A stretch of DNA of 64,000 nucleotides, taken from Hymenobacter amundsenii. GTDB taxonomy: Bacteria; Bacteroidota; Bacteroidia; Cytophagales; Hymenobacteraceae. The stretch lies in NCBI RefSeq assembly GCF_002204745.1, contig NZ_NIRR01000013.1, positions 1 through 64,000 of the forward strand, written 5' to 3'. The position numbers were made by a program, and so were the translations under genes. Positions 15,784-24,065 of the stretch are shown here, piece by piece. The notes under the pieces are model-generated. The model made no database searches, was not told the origin of the DNA, and saw only the letters and a program-made list of their open reading frames with translations. The stretch's first letter is position 1, and every line of letters begins with the position of its first letter.

Positions 15784-17559
15784 CTACTTCTTCTCCAGCA
15801 TCATCTCCCGGATGTATTTCACCGGGGCGCTGCCGTAGCTGAGGAACTGCTCGTGGAAGGCTTTAAGGTTGAATTTGGCCCCCTGCTGCTTTTTCAGCTC
15901 CTCGCGCAGGTCGTAGATTTCGGTGTAGCCAGTGAAGTAGGAGCTGAGCTGCACCTGGCTCAAGGTGGCGCGCAGCCACTTATTGCGGGCCTCCGACTCT
16001 TCCTGAAACCCGTCGCGGCGCAGCATGGCCACGGCGGCGGCTTCGGTGATATTGCCAGCCTGCACCTCGTGGTCGAGGATGGCGTTGAGCGTCACGCGCA
16101 TATTCCACTTGTCCCACATGAGCCAGAACTCGTCGGTGTTGCCGCCGTAGCCGCTTTCAAGCATCATGCGCTCGGCGTACACAGCCCAGCCCTCAATCAT
16201 GGCCCCGTTGCCCAGAATAGACTTGATGAGCGAGGGGCTGCGGTTGGCGTACACGAGCTGGGTGTAGTGGCCCGGAATGGCTTCGTGAATGTTGAGAATC
16301 TGAAGCGTGTAGGTGTTGTACTCGCGCAGGTAGCTCTCGGCCTGGGCGGCGGGCTGGCCATCAAGGGGCTCCACGTTGTAATAAGTATCGGCGCCCTTAT
16401 CGTAGGGGCCGGGGGCCGATACGCTGGCGCCGGCACCGCTGCCGCGCATGTAGAGTGGGGTTTCGCGCACCACCAAGGGCTTGGTGGGGTCCTGGGTCAG
16501 CAGGTCGTGCTCGTTTACCCAGCGGACCAGCTCGGGCATCTGCTCGCGCACGGCCTCCACGAACCGCTTGGGCGTGGCGTGCTCCCGCGAGAGGGCCGCT
16601 ACCACGTCGGCCGCGATGCGCAGCGTATCGGTGGGGACGGCTTCGTACTGCACATACTTGGGGTAGAGGCGCATGGCCCGGGCCTTCATATCGGCCAGCA
16701 GTTCCTGCTTGTGGGCCAGGGCCTTGCGATATACCTCCTCGGCCGAGTAAGTGCTCTGGATATCGAGGGCAAACTTGCGGGCAAACAGCGCCGGCCCAAT
16801 GCGGAAGGAGCGGAAGTTACCCGCCGGCAGCACCTCGGTCTGCAGAAACCGCACGTAGCCTTCCATGGTGAGGCGGGTGTTGCTGATGCGGTTCTTTAGG
16901 TCCTGCTTCTCGGCTTCACTCAGGCCCGACTTGGCCACCGAATCGAGCAGGGCGGGGCCGAACACTGCCAGCCCGCCTTGGGTCTGGCGGACGGCCAGGT
17001 TGGTGTGCTCGCGGGTGGGGCGCTCGATGTTCTGCTTGGCGGCCTCGTAGTAATCGGCCACCTGAATAAGTTTGGAGCTAATGGCCCGCAGCCGCCGATC
17101 CAGCGGCCAGTAGCGGCCGTTGAGGATTTCGGCCACCGAGCCGCCCACGTTATAGTTGGCCGGGTTCCACTGCCAGTCGCGCAGGCTGTCGGCGTAGAAG
17201 CGCGACGAGGCCAGGTAGTTCTGCATCAGCCGGTAGTCAGTCTGGTTGTTTACCGAGAGCTTCCCGACCGGGTAGGTCTGCATCTCCTTGGCCCGGCGGG
17301 CGCGGGCAGCAGCTTCCACCTGGCGGCGGCCGGCAGTGGGTACTACTAGCAGCGAGTCGTAGCGGTGGAAGCCGGCGCTGCTGGCCCACTCGGGGTTGTA
17401 ATACCAGAGCGAGTCGATGAAGCGGGCCTTGTAGGCGTCGAAGTCGGCATCGAGCGTTTCGGGCGTACCCGAAAGCGGTTTGTTGCCCGAGTCGCAGGCC
17501 GCGAAAGCAAGGGAGCCGGCCAGCAAAGCGGCGGCGGGGAGCAGGTAGCGGTGGGTCAT
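15784..17559 (-). CDS. DUF885 family lipoprotein (putative metallopeptidase)
   Basis: 591 residues. Lipoprotein signal with Cys22 (LAFAACDSG), so it is anchored outside the inner membrane. The DUF885 domain fills the rest; its hallmark HEAIPGHYTQL (HExxxGH, about residue 426) is a zinc-binding motif, followed by a downstream Glu-rich helix (EGWAVYAERM), a gluzincin-like arrangement. Members are treated as putative peptidases, but the substrate is not known. The length is normal. No close operon partner. Confidence 0.87.
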   Translation of the reverse strand: MTHRYLLPAAALLAGSLAFAACDSGNKPLSGTPETLDADFDAYKARFIDSLWYYNPEWASSAGFHRYDSLLVVPTAGRRQVEAAARARRAKEMQTYPVGKLSVNNQTDYRLMQNYLASSRFYADSLRDWQWNPANYNVGGSVAEILNGRYWPLDRRLRAISSKLIQVADYYEAAKQNIERPTREHTNLAVRQTQGGLAVFGPALLDSVAKSGLSEAEKQDLKNRISNTRLTMEGYVRFLQTEVLPAGNFRSFRIGPALFARKFALDIQSTYSAEEVYRKALAHKQELLADMKARAMRLYPKYVQYEAVPTDTLRIAADVVAALSREHATPKRFVEAVREQMPELVRWVNEHDLLTQDPTKPLVVRETPLYMRGSGAGASVSAPGPYDKGADTYYNVEPLDGQPAAQAESYLREYNTYTLQILNIHEAIPGHYTQLVYANRSPSLIKSILGNGAMIEGWAVYAERMMLESGYGGNTDEFWLMWDKWNMRVTLNAILDHEVQAGNITEAAAVAMLRRDGFQEESEARNKWLRATLSQVQLSSYFTGYTEIYDLREELKKQQGAKFNLKAFHEQFLSYGSAPVKYIREMMLEKK

Positions 17560-17804
17560 AGAAGGGAGTTAGGCGGGCAAGGTACGGGGCAAGGACGAGA
17601 GTAGCGGGCCCGGCGTTGCGCGGGCGGCCTCGACCCCGGCGCTGTGGATGGGGGCTGCCATTCCGGCCCGGCGGCAAACCCCGAACGCCCCGCGCTTACC
17701 CTCCGGCCCACTTTTCCGGCGCAGTTTTTTTCGCGGCGCGGCGCCCGTCTCTGGCGCAGCATTTGCACTGGCCGCCCGGCGTTCGTTCCCCTGCCTTTCT
17801 GCTT

Positions 17805-18308
17805 ATGAAAATCCTGCTTGCCGCCCTGCTGGGGTTGCTGCTGACCCCGCCGGCCCAAGCCCAGTCCGTCGCCCGCCTCGACGGGGCCAATGGCTTCCGT
17901 GGCCTGCCTTTCGGGGCCCCGCTCACCGAGGCCCTGCACCTGCACCTGCTGCGCGAGAAGGGCGACGAAAAGGTGTACGAGCGCCTCGACGAGCAACTGC
18001 AGGTGGGAGGCTTCACGGCGGCGCGCATTCACTACAAGTTTTTCCGGGGACAGTTCGCGGCCGTCACCATCATCGTGAAGGGCAACGCCGAAACCCGGAA
18101 GGTGCGCCCCGTGCTAGAGGCCCTCTACGGCCCCGGCCAGCCCGAAAGCTTCGGCGGCAAGTGGCAGGGGGTACTGGTAGGCCTCTCTTACGCCTCCCTC
18201 TCCGACGAGCAGACCATTTTGGCCATGAGCAGCCGCCTGCTGGCCGCCCAGATCCAGCAGGCCAACGCCTCCGTCAACACCACCAAGCTCAAGATCAAAC
18301 AGAAGTAG
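17805..18308 (+). CDS. Secreted protein of unknown function
   Basis: 167 residues from ATG 17805. A Sec signal peptide with a cleavage site after AQA (MKILLAALLGLLLTPPAQAQ) indicates a periplasmic protein. The mature domain starts DGANGFRGLPFGAP and holds alternating beta strands (AARIHYKFFRGQFAAVTIIV, VRPVLEALYGPGQP), a pattern seen in small periplasmic proteins that compare to a 'GxPFG' domain; no catalytic motif. A farther upstream start would destroy the signal peptide. It converges on the duplicated pair that follows. Confidence 0.75.
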   Translation: MKILLAALLGLLLTPPAQAQSVARLDGANGFRGLPFGAPLTEALHLHLLREKGDEKVYERLDEQLQVGGFTAARIHYKFFRGQFAAVTIIVKGNAETRKVRPVLEALYGPGQPESFGGKWQGVLVGLSYASLSDEQTILAMSSRLLAAQIQQANASVNTTKLKIKQK

Positions 18309-18367
18309 CTCGGGGCCCGAGCAACACCGTTTCGGCCGCCCTTCGCGTCAGCCCCACCCACCAAGAC

Positions 18368-18817
18368 CTACCGCGCCGCCGAATCATAGTAAGCGGCCGT
18401 GCCGCCGAGCAGTTGGGCTACGGCTTCCAGCTCGGTCCAGTCGTTGCTGGTGCCGCCCAGAAACCCGCCCCGCCGGATGGCCTGCGCGTTGCTAGGGGGC
18501 GTAAGCCCCGTCAGGCAGCGCCCGCGTAGCAGCAGCCGGTGGCCCTGCACCAGCACGAAAATACTGATGTTGGAAGTCAATGTAAACTCGCTATAGTCGG
18601 TGCTGAGGGCGAGCAGGTCGGCATCGGAGTAGCGAAAGGTGTAGCCGCGGGCAACCAGCACCGCGGCGGCCCGCTGCCAGGCCACGTCCCCCTCGTCGGG
18701 CAGCGTGAGCACGATGGTATCGTCGTTTTTGTCGGGCTGGGCGTGGGGTACGGGCCCTTGGGCGAAGGCCGGGGCCCCGGCTAGGGCCAGCAGCAGGGGT
18801 AGCAGGAACTTTTTCAT
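18368..18817 (-). CDS. Secreted protein, paralogue of the adjacent gene
   Basis: 149 residues with a Sec signal peptide (MKKFLLPLLLALAGAPAFAQ). The mature part begins with DKNDDTIVLTLPDEG, nearly identical to the start of the mature upstream neighbour, and ends with TELEAVAQLLGGT, also shared. In between the two differ strongly. No known domain recognised. The core strand pattern (TIVLTL, GYTFRYSDADLLALST) suggests a small alpha/beta domain. Likely product of a tandem duplication. Confidence 0.75.
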   Translation of the reverse strand: MKKFLLPLLLALAGAPAFAQGPVPHAQPDKNDDTIVLTLPDEGDVAWQRAAAVLVARGYTFRYSDADLLALSTDYSEFTLTSNISIFVLVQGHRLLLRGRCLTGLTPPSNAQAIRRGGFLGGTSNDWTELEAVAQLLGGTAAYYDSAAR

Positions 18818-18874
18818 CAGAATAAGGGGTATAAAGTGCTGCGCCCGGCCCCGGGGTGGAGTCGGGCGCGGCGG

Positions 18875-19351
18875 TTAGTAATTTATTGAGCGGGTGTACT
18901 GGCGGGTGCCGCCCAATAGGCGGGCAACCTCCTCCAATTCCTGCCACTTGTGGCCGTCGCGCCCCGACCCCTTGCTCTGGTTGGACATCAAAAACCAGAC
19001 GGTGGGGAACGTAGTGCTGCCATTGGGGGTATAGGCTTGCAACCGCAGCTCGTGCCCCTGCACGGCCAGCACCAGTCCCATCGTATTGGCCTCTCGCGGG
19101 ACGATGGCTTCGGTGGTGAGCGTGAGCAGCTCGGGGCTGGCGTAGCGGATAGGATACCCGCGCCGGGCCAGCAGCTGGCCGGCTCGCTGCCAGAGGGCGC
19201 GGCCTTCGTCGGGCAGCGTGAGCACAATGGTGTCGTCGTCTTTGTCGGGCTGGGCCCGGAGTTCGGCGGGCGGGGTGCGGGGCTCGGGGGTCTGGGCGAG
19301 GGCGGGCACTCCGAGCAGCAGGAGGCCGGCCAGCAATAGTTTAGGGGACAT
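18875..19351 (-). CDS. Secreted protein, paralogue of the adjacent gene
   Basis: 158 residues with a Sec signal peptide (MSPKLLLAGLLLLGVPALAQ). It shares the segment QPDKDDDTIVLTLPDEG, the helix WQRAGQLLARRGY, and the C-terminal ELEEVARLLGGT with the gene 57 bp downstream, so the two are tandem paralogues. Unlike the neighbour it has a long VPREANTMGLVLAVQGHELRL strand pair. Periplasmic location inferred. Function unknown. Confidence 0.75.
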   Translation of the reverse strand: MSPKLLLAGLLLLGVPALAQTPEPRTPPAELRAQPDKDDDTIVLTLPDEGRALWQRAGQLLARRGYPIRYASPELLTLTTEAIVPREANTMGLVLAVQGHELRLQAYTPNGSTTFPTVWFLMSNQSKGSGRDGHKWQELEEVARLLGGTRQYTRSINY

Positions 19352-19453
19352 AAGGCAACGGGGATAAAGAGTGGGTTTACATACCCCGTGCCCCGCGCAA
19401 AAAACCCGCCAGTTGTGCGTAGTTCGCCGCCCGCCGCGCCTTTTTGGTTCGTG

Positions 19454-20467
19454 CTATTCGCTCAGCACCACCTCGGCCAGCAGCGGGAAATGGTCGGAGC
19501 CCACGCCGGGCAGCCGCTGGAGCTTTATCAGGCGAAACTCTCGCGTAACAAAGAGGTGGTCGAGGGGCCAGCGCAGCGGAAAGATGGTGGCATTGAAGGT
19601 GTTGAACAAACCCCGGCCCAGGCGCACGTTGTGCAGCCGCCCGCCGGCCTCGAACATGCGCGTCGTGAACGACCACGACACGTCGTTGAAGTCGCCGAGC
19701 ACCAGGGCTGGGCCGGACTCTTGCTGCACGAGCTGGCCCACTTTCAGCAGGGCCACATCCCGCACGCCTACACTGCTAGGGTGATTGTCGGGCACAGGTG
19801 GCGTGGGATGGACGCCGAAAAAGCGCACCGCCCGGCCGCTGGGCAGGCGCAGGCCCGTGATGATGGCCGGCACGTGGGGCTGTTGCAGGTTGCGGTGCTC
19901 CGGATTCAGCAGGGGCAGGCGCGAGTAGAGCACCATGCCATAGGTGTTTTCGCGGGGCAGCTCGATGTAGTAGGGGTACTGCTGGCGCAGCGGGCGCAGG
20001 GCGTCGGCCCACCACTGGTTGGTTTCGAGCAGCAGCACCACGTCGGGCCGTTGGGCCCGCACCTGGGCCAGCACGAGGTCGGCGCGGCGGTTTTTCTGGT
20101 ACACGTTGAGCTCGTAGAGGCGCAGGCGGGCGCTGGTGTCGGCGGCCTCGGCGGCGGTGGCGTTGGGCACGGCGTAGGGGGCCAGCGGGGCGTAGGGCAG
20201 CAGGAAGTAAAGCTGCACGGCCAGCCCGAGCAGGGCCGTGGCCAGCACCCAGCGCCGCAGCGCCTGCCGCTGCCGCCGCCCCCACCATAGTAGCAACCCC
20301 AGCCCCGCCAGCACCAGCAGCTGCATGGCCACGAACTGGAAGCGCAGGAAATCAAGGATTTGCAGCCACCACACCCCGGCGGCCAGCAGTGAGAGCAGCG
20401 TCCCTATCAGGGCCAGCAGGCTGATAGCGAACAGGAGTTTGAGCAGGAAGGATTGCAGACGGGGCAT
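19454..20467 (-). CDS. Endonuclease/exonuclease/phosphatase-family membrane protein
   Basis: 337 residues. Three N-terminal hydrophobic helices (about 10-110) anchor an EEP catalytic domain facing the periplasm. Motifs in order: LYELNVYQKNRR (metal-binding Asn), VVLLLETNQWW (Glu), FGVHPTPP, VLGDFNDVSW (Asp-x-Asn), and GVGSDHFPLLAEV (Asp-His). This is the standard Mg-dependent phosphoesterase set; members hydrolyse nucleic acid, phosphoinositide or sphingomyelin-like bonds. The substrate cannot be told. It precedes the small hypothetical gene at 20519 on the same strand in the reverse order, with a 51-bp gap. Confidence 0.87.
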   Translation of the reverse strand: MPRLQSFLLKLLFAISLLALIGTLLSLLAAGVWWLQILDFLRFQFVAMQLLVLAGLGLLLWWGRRQRQALRRWVLATALLGLAVQLYFLLPYAPLAPYAVPNATAAEAADTSARLRLYELNVYQKNRRADLVLAQVRAQRPDVVLLLETNQWWADALRPLRQQYPYYIELPRENTYGMVLYSRLPLLNPEHRNLQQPHVPAIITGLRLPSGRAVRFFGVHPTPPVPDNHPSSVGVRDVALLKVGQLVQQESGPALVLGDFNDVSWSFTTRMFEAGGRLHNVRLGRGLFNTFNATIFPLRWPLDHLFVTREFRLIKLQRLPGVGSDHFPLLAEVVLSE

Positions 20468-20518
20468 CGGAAAGGAATAGGGAAGCAGCCCCGGCGGCGC
20501 GGCCGGGAGCCCGGATGG

Positions 20519-20947
20519 TTAGAACTGCTGGAGCCAGCGCATGGCCTCGCCCTCGTCGGTAAACGTTTCGAAGTGGTAGGCCTGGCGGACGGCCTCCAGA
20601 TTGGCCGTAATGGCCGTATTGATGGCCTCGTCGGGGCTGAATTGCGTGGCCCGAAGGGGCGCGAGCAGGCAGGCGATGTACACCGGCCGCGGGTGCAGGG
20701 CAGCCAGCGCGGTGGGCATCCATTCTTCGGCCGCCCACCGGCTGGTTTCGGGGTTGGGCGTGAAGCGGCGGCGCACGTCGAGCAGCCAGTGGGTGCAGCC
20801 TACCTGCTGGGCGGCGGCGAGCAGGGCCGCGTAGTGCTGGCGTAGCTGGGAGGGGGTGGCGTCGGTCAGCCAGCGCACCAACAGCACGTTGAGGTCGGAG
20901 CGGTAGTCGATGCTGAGCTCCTCGGAGCGTAAGAGGGAAGGATTCAC
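20519..20947 (-). CDS. Hypothetical protein, SpoIIAA/STAS-like size
   Basis: 142 residues from a GTG at 20947 (VNPSLLRSEELSIDYRSD); the open frame extends farther upstream only through an Arg/Pro-rich region that does not look coding. Strand-helix alternation (DLNVLLVRWL, CTHWLLDVRRR, RPVYIACLLAP, FETFTDEGEAMRWL) resembles the SpoIIAA/STAS-like fold proteins common in Bacteroidota, by inference. No catalytic residues seen. Soluble, probably cytosolic. Confidence 0.6.
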   Translation of the reverse strand: MNPSLLRSEELSIDYRSDLNVLLVRWLTDATPSQLRQHYAALLAAAQQVGCTHWLLDVRRRFTPNPETSRWAAEEWMPTALAALHPRPVYIACLLAPLRATQFSPDEAINTAITANLEAVRQAYHFETFTDEGEAMRWLQQF

Positions 20948-21119
20948 GGCAAGAAACAGGATTGGCAGGTGCGAATATAGCGTAGCCGGCCGGCTCAGGG
21001 TTGCGTCTGGGCATCCCGCTGCACCCGGCCGCCGCCGAACCGGCCGGCTGCGCGGAGGCCGCCCCCGGCCGGCCTGGGGCCAGAACCGCCGTTTGGCGGG
21101 GGCGGGGTATATTGGCCGC

Positions 21120-22598
21120 ATGATTCGTTTGCTGACTTCCCTGCTCCCGCTGCTGCTGGCGGCCTGCTCGCAAAACGCCCCCGAAACCACCCGCCGCCCC
21201 GCTCCCACCGGGCCGCCGGCCATTCCGGTACAGGCAGCACCGGAGCAAGCGGCCCCAGCCCAAGTCCGGGCCGCGTTTATCGAAACCTTCGAGGCCGCCG
21301 AAAAGGGCAGCTACGCCCCCGCCGACGAAGTGCTGGGCTCGGGCTCGTGGCGCCTGAGCGAGGCGCTCATCGGCTCTTCGGACCAAGACCACAAGAACGG
21401 CGCCCACGCCGCCCGCCTGCGCCTGGGTGGCCGCCTGACCATGAACTTCGATGCCCCCGCCGGGGTGCGCCGCATTCGGGTAACCAGCGCCGCCTACGGC
21501 CAGGATGCGCCCAGCACCTGGGAGCTGTGGGGCAGCCAGGATGCAGGCCGCCACTACCGCCGTATTGGGGCGGCCGTGCGTACCGAGGGGCCGCGGCTGG
21601 TGGTGACCACCTTCGAGGGCGGCAGCGCCCAGGCCCTGCGCCTGGAAATCCGCAAAACCGACAGCGGCAGCGGCCGGCTCAACCTCGATGATGTGGTGCT
21701 GGAAACGGCCGACGGCACGGCCGTAGCCGGCGGCCCGGCTACCTTCCCCACCAAAACCACAGACGGCCGCCCGCAGCCAACTCCTACCAATGCGGGCAAT
21801 CAGCCCCCCCACCCATCGGGTGCCCAGACGCCCGGTACCCGCGACGCCAACCTGGCCCTGGGCAACCCGAGCGGGGCCACGGCTTCGCTGAGCACGCCCA
21901 ACAACTACCTGCTGGTGCGGCCCCAGTACGCGGTGGGCTACCATGCCCGCCGGGGCACGCCCACCTGGGTGAGCTGGCACCTGAGCGCCGCCTGGCTCGG
22001 CTCGGCTCCGCGCCAGGACGATTTCCGGCCCGATCCGGCCCTGCCCCGGCAGTTCTATGCCGTGGCGCCGCGCTCCTACAGCAGCTCGGGCTTCAACCGG
22101 GGCCACAACTGCCCCTCGGCCGACCGCAGCTACGACCTCGACGATAACTCGGCCACCTTCCTGATGACGAACATGATTCCGCAGGCGCCCAACAACAACC
22201 AGCGCACCTGGGCTGCTCTCGAAGACTGGACCCGCGCCCAGGTGCAGCGGGGGCAGGAAGCCTACGTTATTATGGGCAGCTACGGCCAGGGCGGCACGGG
22301 CTCCAACGGCTTCACCACCACCCTCGACCAGGGCCGCGTCACGGTGCCGGCCCGCATCTGGAAAGTGCTGGTACTGCTGCCCGAGGGCGAAAAGGACCTG
22401 CAACGCATAGCCGCCGGCCAGGCCCGCGTCATCGCCCTCGACACGCCCAACGACCAGCAGGTAAGCCCCGACTGGAGCCGCTACCGCGTCAGCGTCGATG
22501 CCCTCGAAGCCGCCACCGGCCTCGACCTGCTCTCGGCCCTGCCCCTGCCGGTGCAGGAAAAGCTGGAAGCCACTGTGGATGCCAGCCCGGTGCGGTAG
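21120..22598 (+). CDS. Secreted DNA/RNA non-specific endonuclease, lipoprotein
   Basis: 492 residues from ATG 21120. Lipoprotein signal (MIRLLTSLLPLLLAACSQN, Cys16). Residues about 45-200 form a beta-sandwich (FIETFEAAEKGSYAPADEV ... RLNLDDVVLE) like the discoidin-type modules often fused to such nucleases. The C-terminal half is a NUC1/NucA-type beta-beta-alpha-metal nuclease: FNRGHNCPSADR carries the catalytic His in an NRGH variant of the canonical DRGH, and FLMTNMIPQAPNNNQRTW holds the metal-binding Asn. It would cut extracellular DNA and RNA. A NuiA-like inhibitor domain is encoded at 25184. Confidence 0.9.
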   Translation: MIRLLTSLLPLLLAACSQNAPETTRRPAPTGPPAIPVQAAPEQAAPAQVRAAFIETFEAAEKGSYAPADEVLGSGSWRLSEALIGSSDQDHKNGAHAARLRLGGRLTMNFDAPAGVRRIRVTSAAYGQDAPSTWELWGSQDAGRHYRRIGAAVRTEGPRLVVTTFEGGSAQALRLEIRKTDSGSGRLNLDDVVLETADGTAVAGGPATFPTKTTDGRPQPTPTNAGNQPPHPSGAQTPGTRDANLALGNPSGATASLSTPNNYLLVRPQYAVGYHARRGTPTWVSWHLSAAWLGSAPRQDDFRPDPALPRQFYAVAPRSYSSSGFNRGHNCPSADRSYDLDDNSATFLMTNMIPQAPNNNQRTWAALEDWTRAQVQRGQEAYVIMGSYGQGGTGSNGFTTTLDQGRVTVPARIWKVLVLLPEGEKDLQRIAAGQARVIALDTPNDQQVSPDWSRYRVSVDALEAATGLDLLSALPLPVQEKLEATVDASPVR

Positions 22599-22603
22599 GA
22601 GGC

Positions 22604-22656
22604 TTGTTGTTGTTGGTTGTTGGTTGTTGGTTGTTGGTTGTTGGTTGTTGGTTGTT
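22604..22656. repeat. Heptanucleotide microsatellite (TTGTTGG)n
   Basis: About seven copies of the 7-bp word TTGTTGG follow the nuclease stop codon directly, with the last six essentially perfect. A REP-like hairpin comes next. Copy number is likely to vary between isolates. Confidence 0.85.
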
Positions 22657-22795
22657 AAAGAAGGAACGTCGTGCTGAGCGAAGCGGAGCGCAGTCGAAGC
22701 ATCTCTACCGCAGTGGTAAATTCATCGGCTGATTAGCCCCACAATGAAGCGGTAGATATGCTTCGACTCCGCTTCGCTCAGCAGACGTTCCTTTG
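22656..22795. repeat. Long REP-like nested hairpin
   Basis: The outer arms AAGGAACGTC (22661-22670) and GACGTTCCTT (22784-22793) are exact complements; further in, GTGCTGAGCGAAGCGGAG pairs with the CTCCGCTTCGCTCAGCA arm, and TCGAAGCATCTCTACCGC pairs with the 22750-22767 strand with one mismatch. The 25-base inner arm 22693-22717 is identical to 29278-29302. It lies between the codirectional nuclease and MFS genes. Confidence 0.8.
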
Positions 22796-22824
22796 TTACA
22801 GTTGCTGTTCTCCTATCACCCCTG

Positions 22825-23982
22825 ATGCCACCCTCCCTACTTACCTCCCCTGCGCCCGAAGCCCACCGTTACCGCCAGGCGGTGGCGGCTTCGTTTCTAT
22901 TACAGGGGCTGTGTTTTTCGACCTGGGCGGCCCGCATCCCAACGGTGCAGCACCAACTGGGGCTCTCGGAGGCGGCGCTGGGCGGGGTGCTGCTGGCCGT
23001 GCCGGTGGGCTCGTTGGCGGCGCTGCCGCTGGCGGGTTGGCTGGTGGCCCGGTTCGGGAGCCGGCTCGTGGCGCAGTTGGGGCTGCTGCTGTATGCGCTG
23101 GGCCTGCCGCTGCTCGGTCTGGCCAGCAGCGTGCCGCAGCTACTGGCGGCGCTGGCCCTGTTCGGCGTGGCCGGTAACCTGGCCAACATCAGCATCAACA
23201 CCCAGGCCGTGGGCGTAGAAGCGCTGTACGGTCGTTCTATTCTGGCCAGCTTTCACGGCGTTTGGAGTGTGGCGGGGTTCCTGGGGGCGGGCCTGGGAAC
23301 GGTACTGATTGCCTGGGGAGTGCCGCCGCTGTTTCATTTCCTGCTCGTGGGCGGGACCGTGCTGCTGGGCCTGCTGCTCACCCGCGCCAACCTGCTGCCC
23401 CACGACGCGCCCCGCCCCGCCGATACGCCCCTGTTCGTGCTGCCCGACAAGTCGCTGCTGCTGCTTGGGGTGCTGGCGTTTTGCTCCCTGCTCTGCGAAG
23501 GCACCATGTTCGACTGGAGCGGGGTGTATTTCCGGCAAATCGTGCGGGCCCCGCCGGCCTGGGTGGGCCTGGGCTTTGCCGCTTTCATGGCCCTGATGGC
23601 CACCGGCCGCTTCGTGGCCGACTGGTTTACCGACCGGTTCGGCCGCCGCCGGACGCTGGTGCTCAGCGGCCTGCTCGAAGCCGCCGGCCTGACCCTGGCC
23701 GTGGTGTGGCCAACGCTGTTAACGGCCACGGTGGGCTTCATGCTGGTGGGTCTGGGGGTGTCGGCGGTGGTGCCGCTGGTGTACGGGGCCGCCGGCCGCG
23801 CTACCACCATGCCCGCCGGCGTGGCCCTGGCCGCCGTCACGACGGTCGGGTTCGCCGGCTTTCTGCTCGGGCCGCCGCTGATTGGGTTCGTTGCCGGGCT
23901 TAGCAGCCTGCGCGTATCATTCGCTTTGGTGGCCGGCATGGGCCTGGCCGTAGCCGCGTTGGGTAGTCGGGTGAAGGAGTGA
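22825..23982 (+). CDS. Major facilitator superfamily transporter
   Basis: 385 residues with about 12 hydrophobic helices. MFS features: TWAARIPTVQHQLGLSEAALGGVLLAVPVG at the first helix pair, GWLVARFGSRLVAQ as the cytoplasmic loop 2-3 motif, and the matching DWFTDRFGRRRTLVLSGL after helix 8. This arrangement resembles the YbjJ/FucP-like branch of small-molecule carriers. Substrate and direction unknown. Followed by a hairpin and then an AI-2E-type permease on the same strand. Confidence 0.87.
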   Translation: MPPSLLTSPAPEAHRYRQAVAASFLLQGLCFSTWAARIPTVQHQLGLSEAALGGVLLAVPVGSLAALPLAGWLVARFGSRLVAQLGLLLYALGLPLLGLASSVPQLLAALALFGVAGNLANISINTQAVGVEALYGRSILASFHGVWSVAGFLGAGLGTVLIAWGVPPLFHFLLVGGTVLLGLLLTRANLLPHDAPRPADTPLFVLPDKSLLLLGVLAFCSLLCEGTMFDWSGVYFRQIVRAPPAWVGLGFAAFMALMATGRFVADWFTDRFGRRRTLVLSGLLEAAGLTLAVVWPTLLTATVGFMLVGLGVSAVVPLVYGAAGRATTMPAGVALAAVTTVGFAGFLLGPPLIGFVAGLSSLRVSFALVAGMGLAVAALGSRVKE

Positions 23983-23985
23983 GGA

Positions 23986-24038
23986 AGATAAAAGAACTGT
24001 CATTCTTCGCTCCGCTCAGAATGACAGTTCTTTTATCT
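23986..24038. terminator. Perfect 21-bp hairpin (REP-like)
   Basis: 23986-24006 and 24018-24038 are exact complements with an 11-base loop, TCGCTCCGCTC. The stem carries CTGTCATTCT, the loop carries the GCTCCGCTC word shared with other copies, and the arms are A- and T-rich at the ends. It separates the MFS gene from the following permease gene. Confidence 0.78.
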
Positions 24039-24065
24039 TTACCTAGCCTATCTTTTCCCTTCCCT

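Noticed and set aside
20352..22403. A 683-codon minus-strand open frame opposite the nuclease gene
   Set aside because: GC-rich mirror frame, Arg/Ala/Gly-rich with no domain, overlapping two convincing genes on opposite strands.
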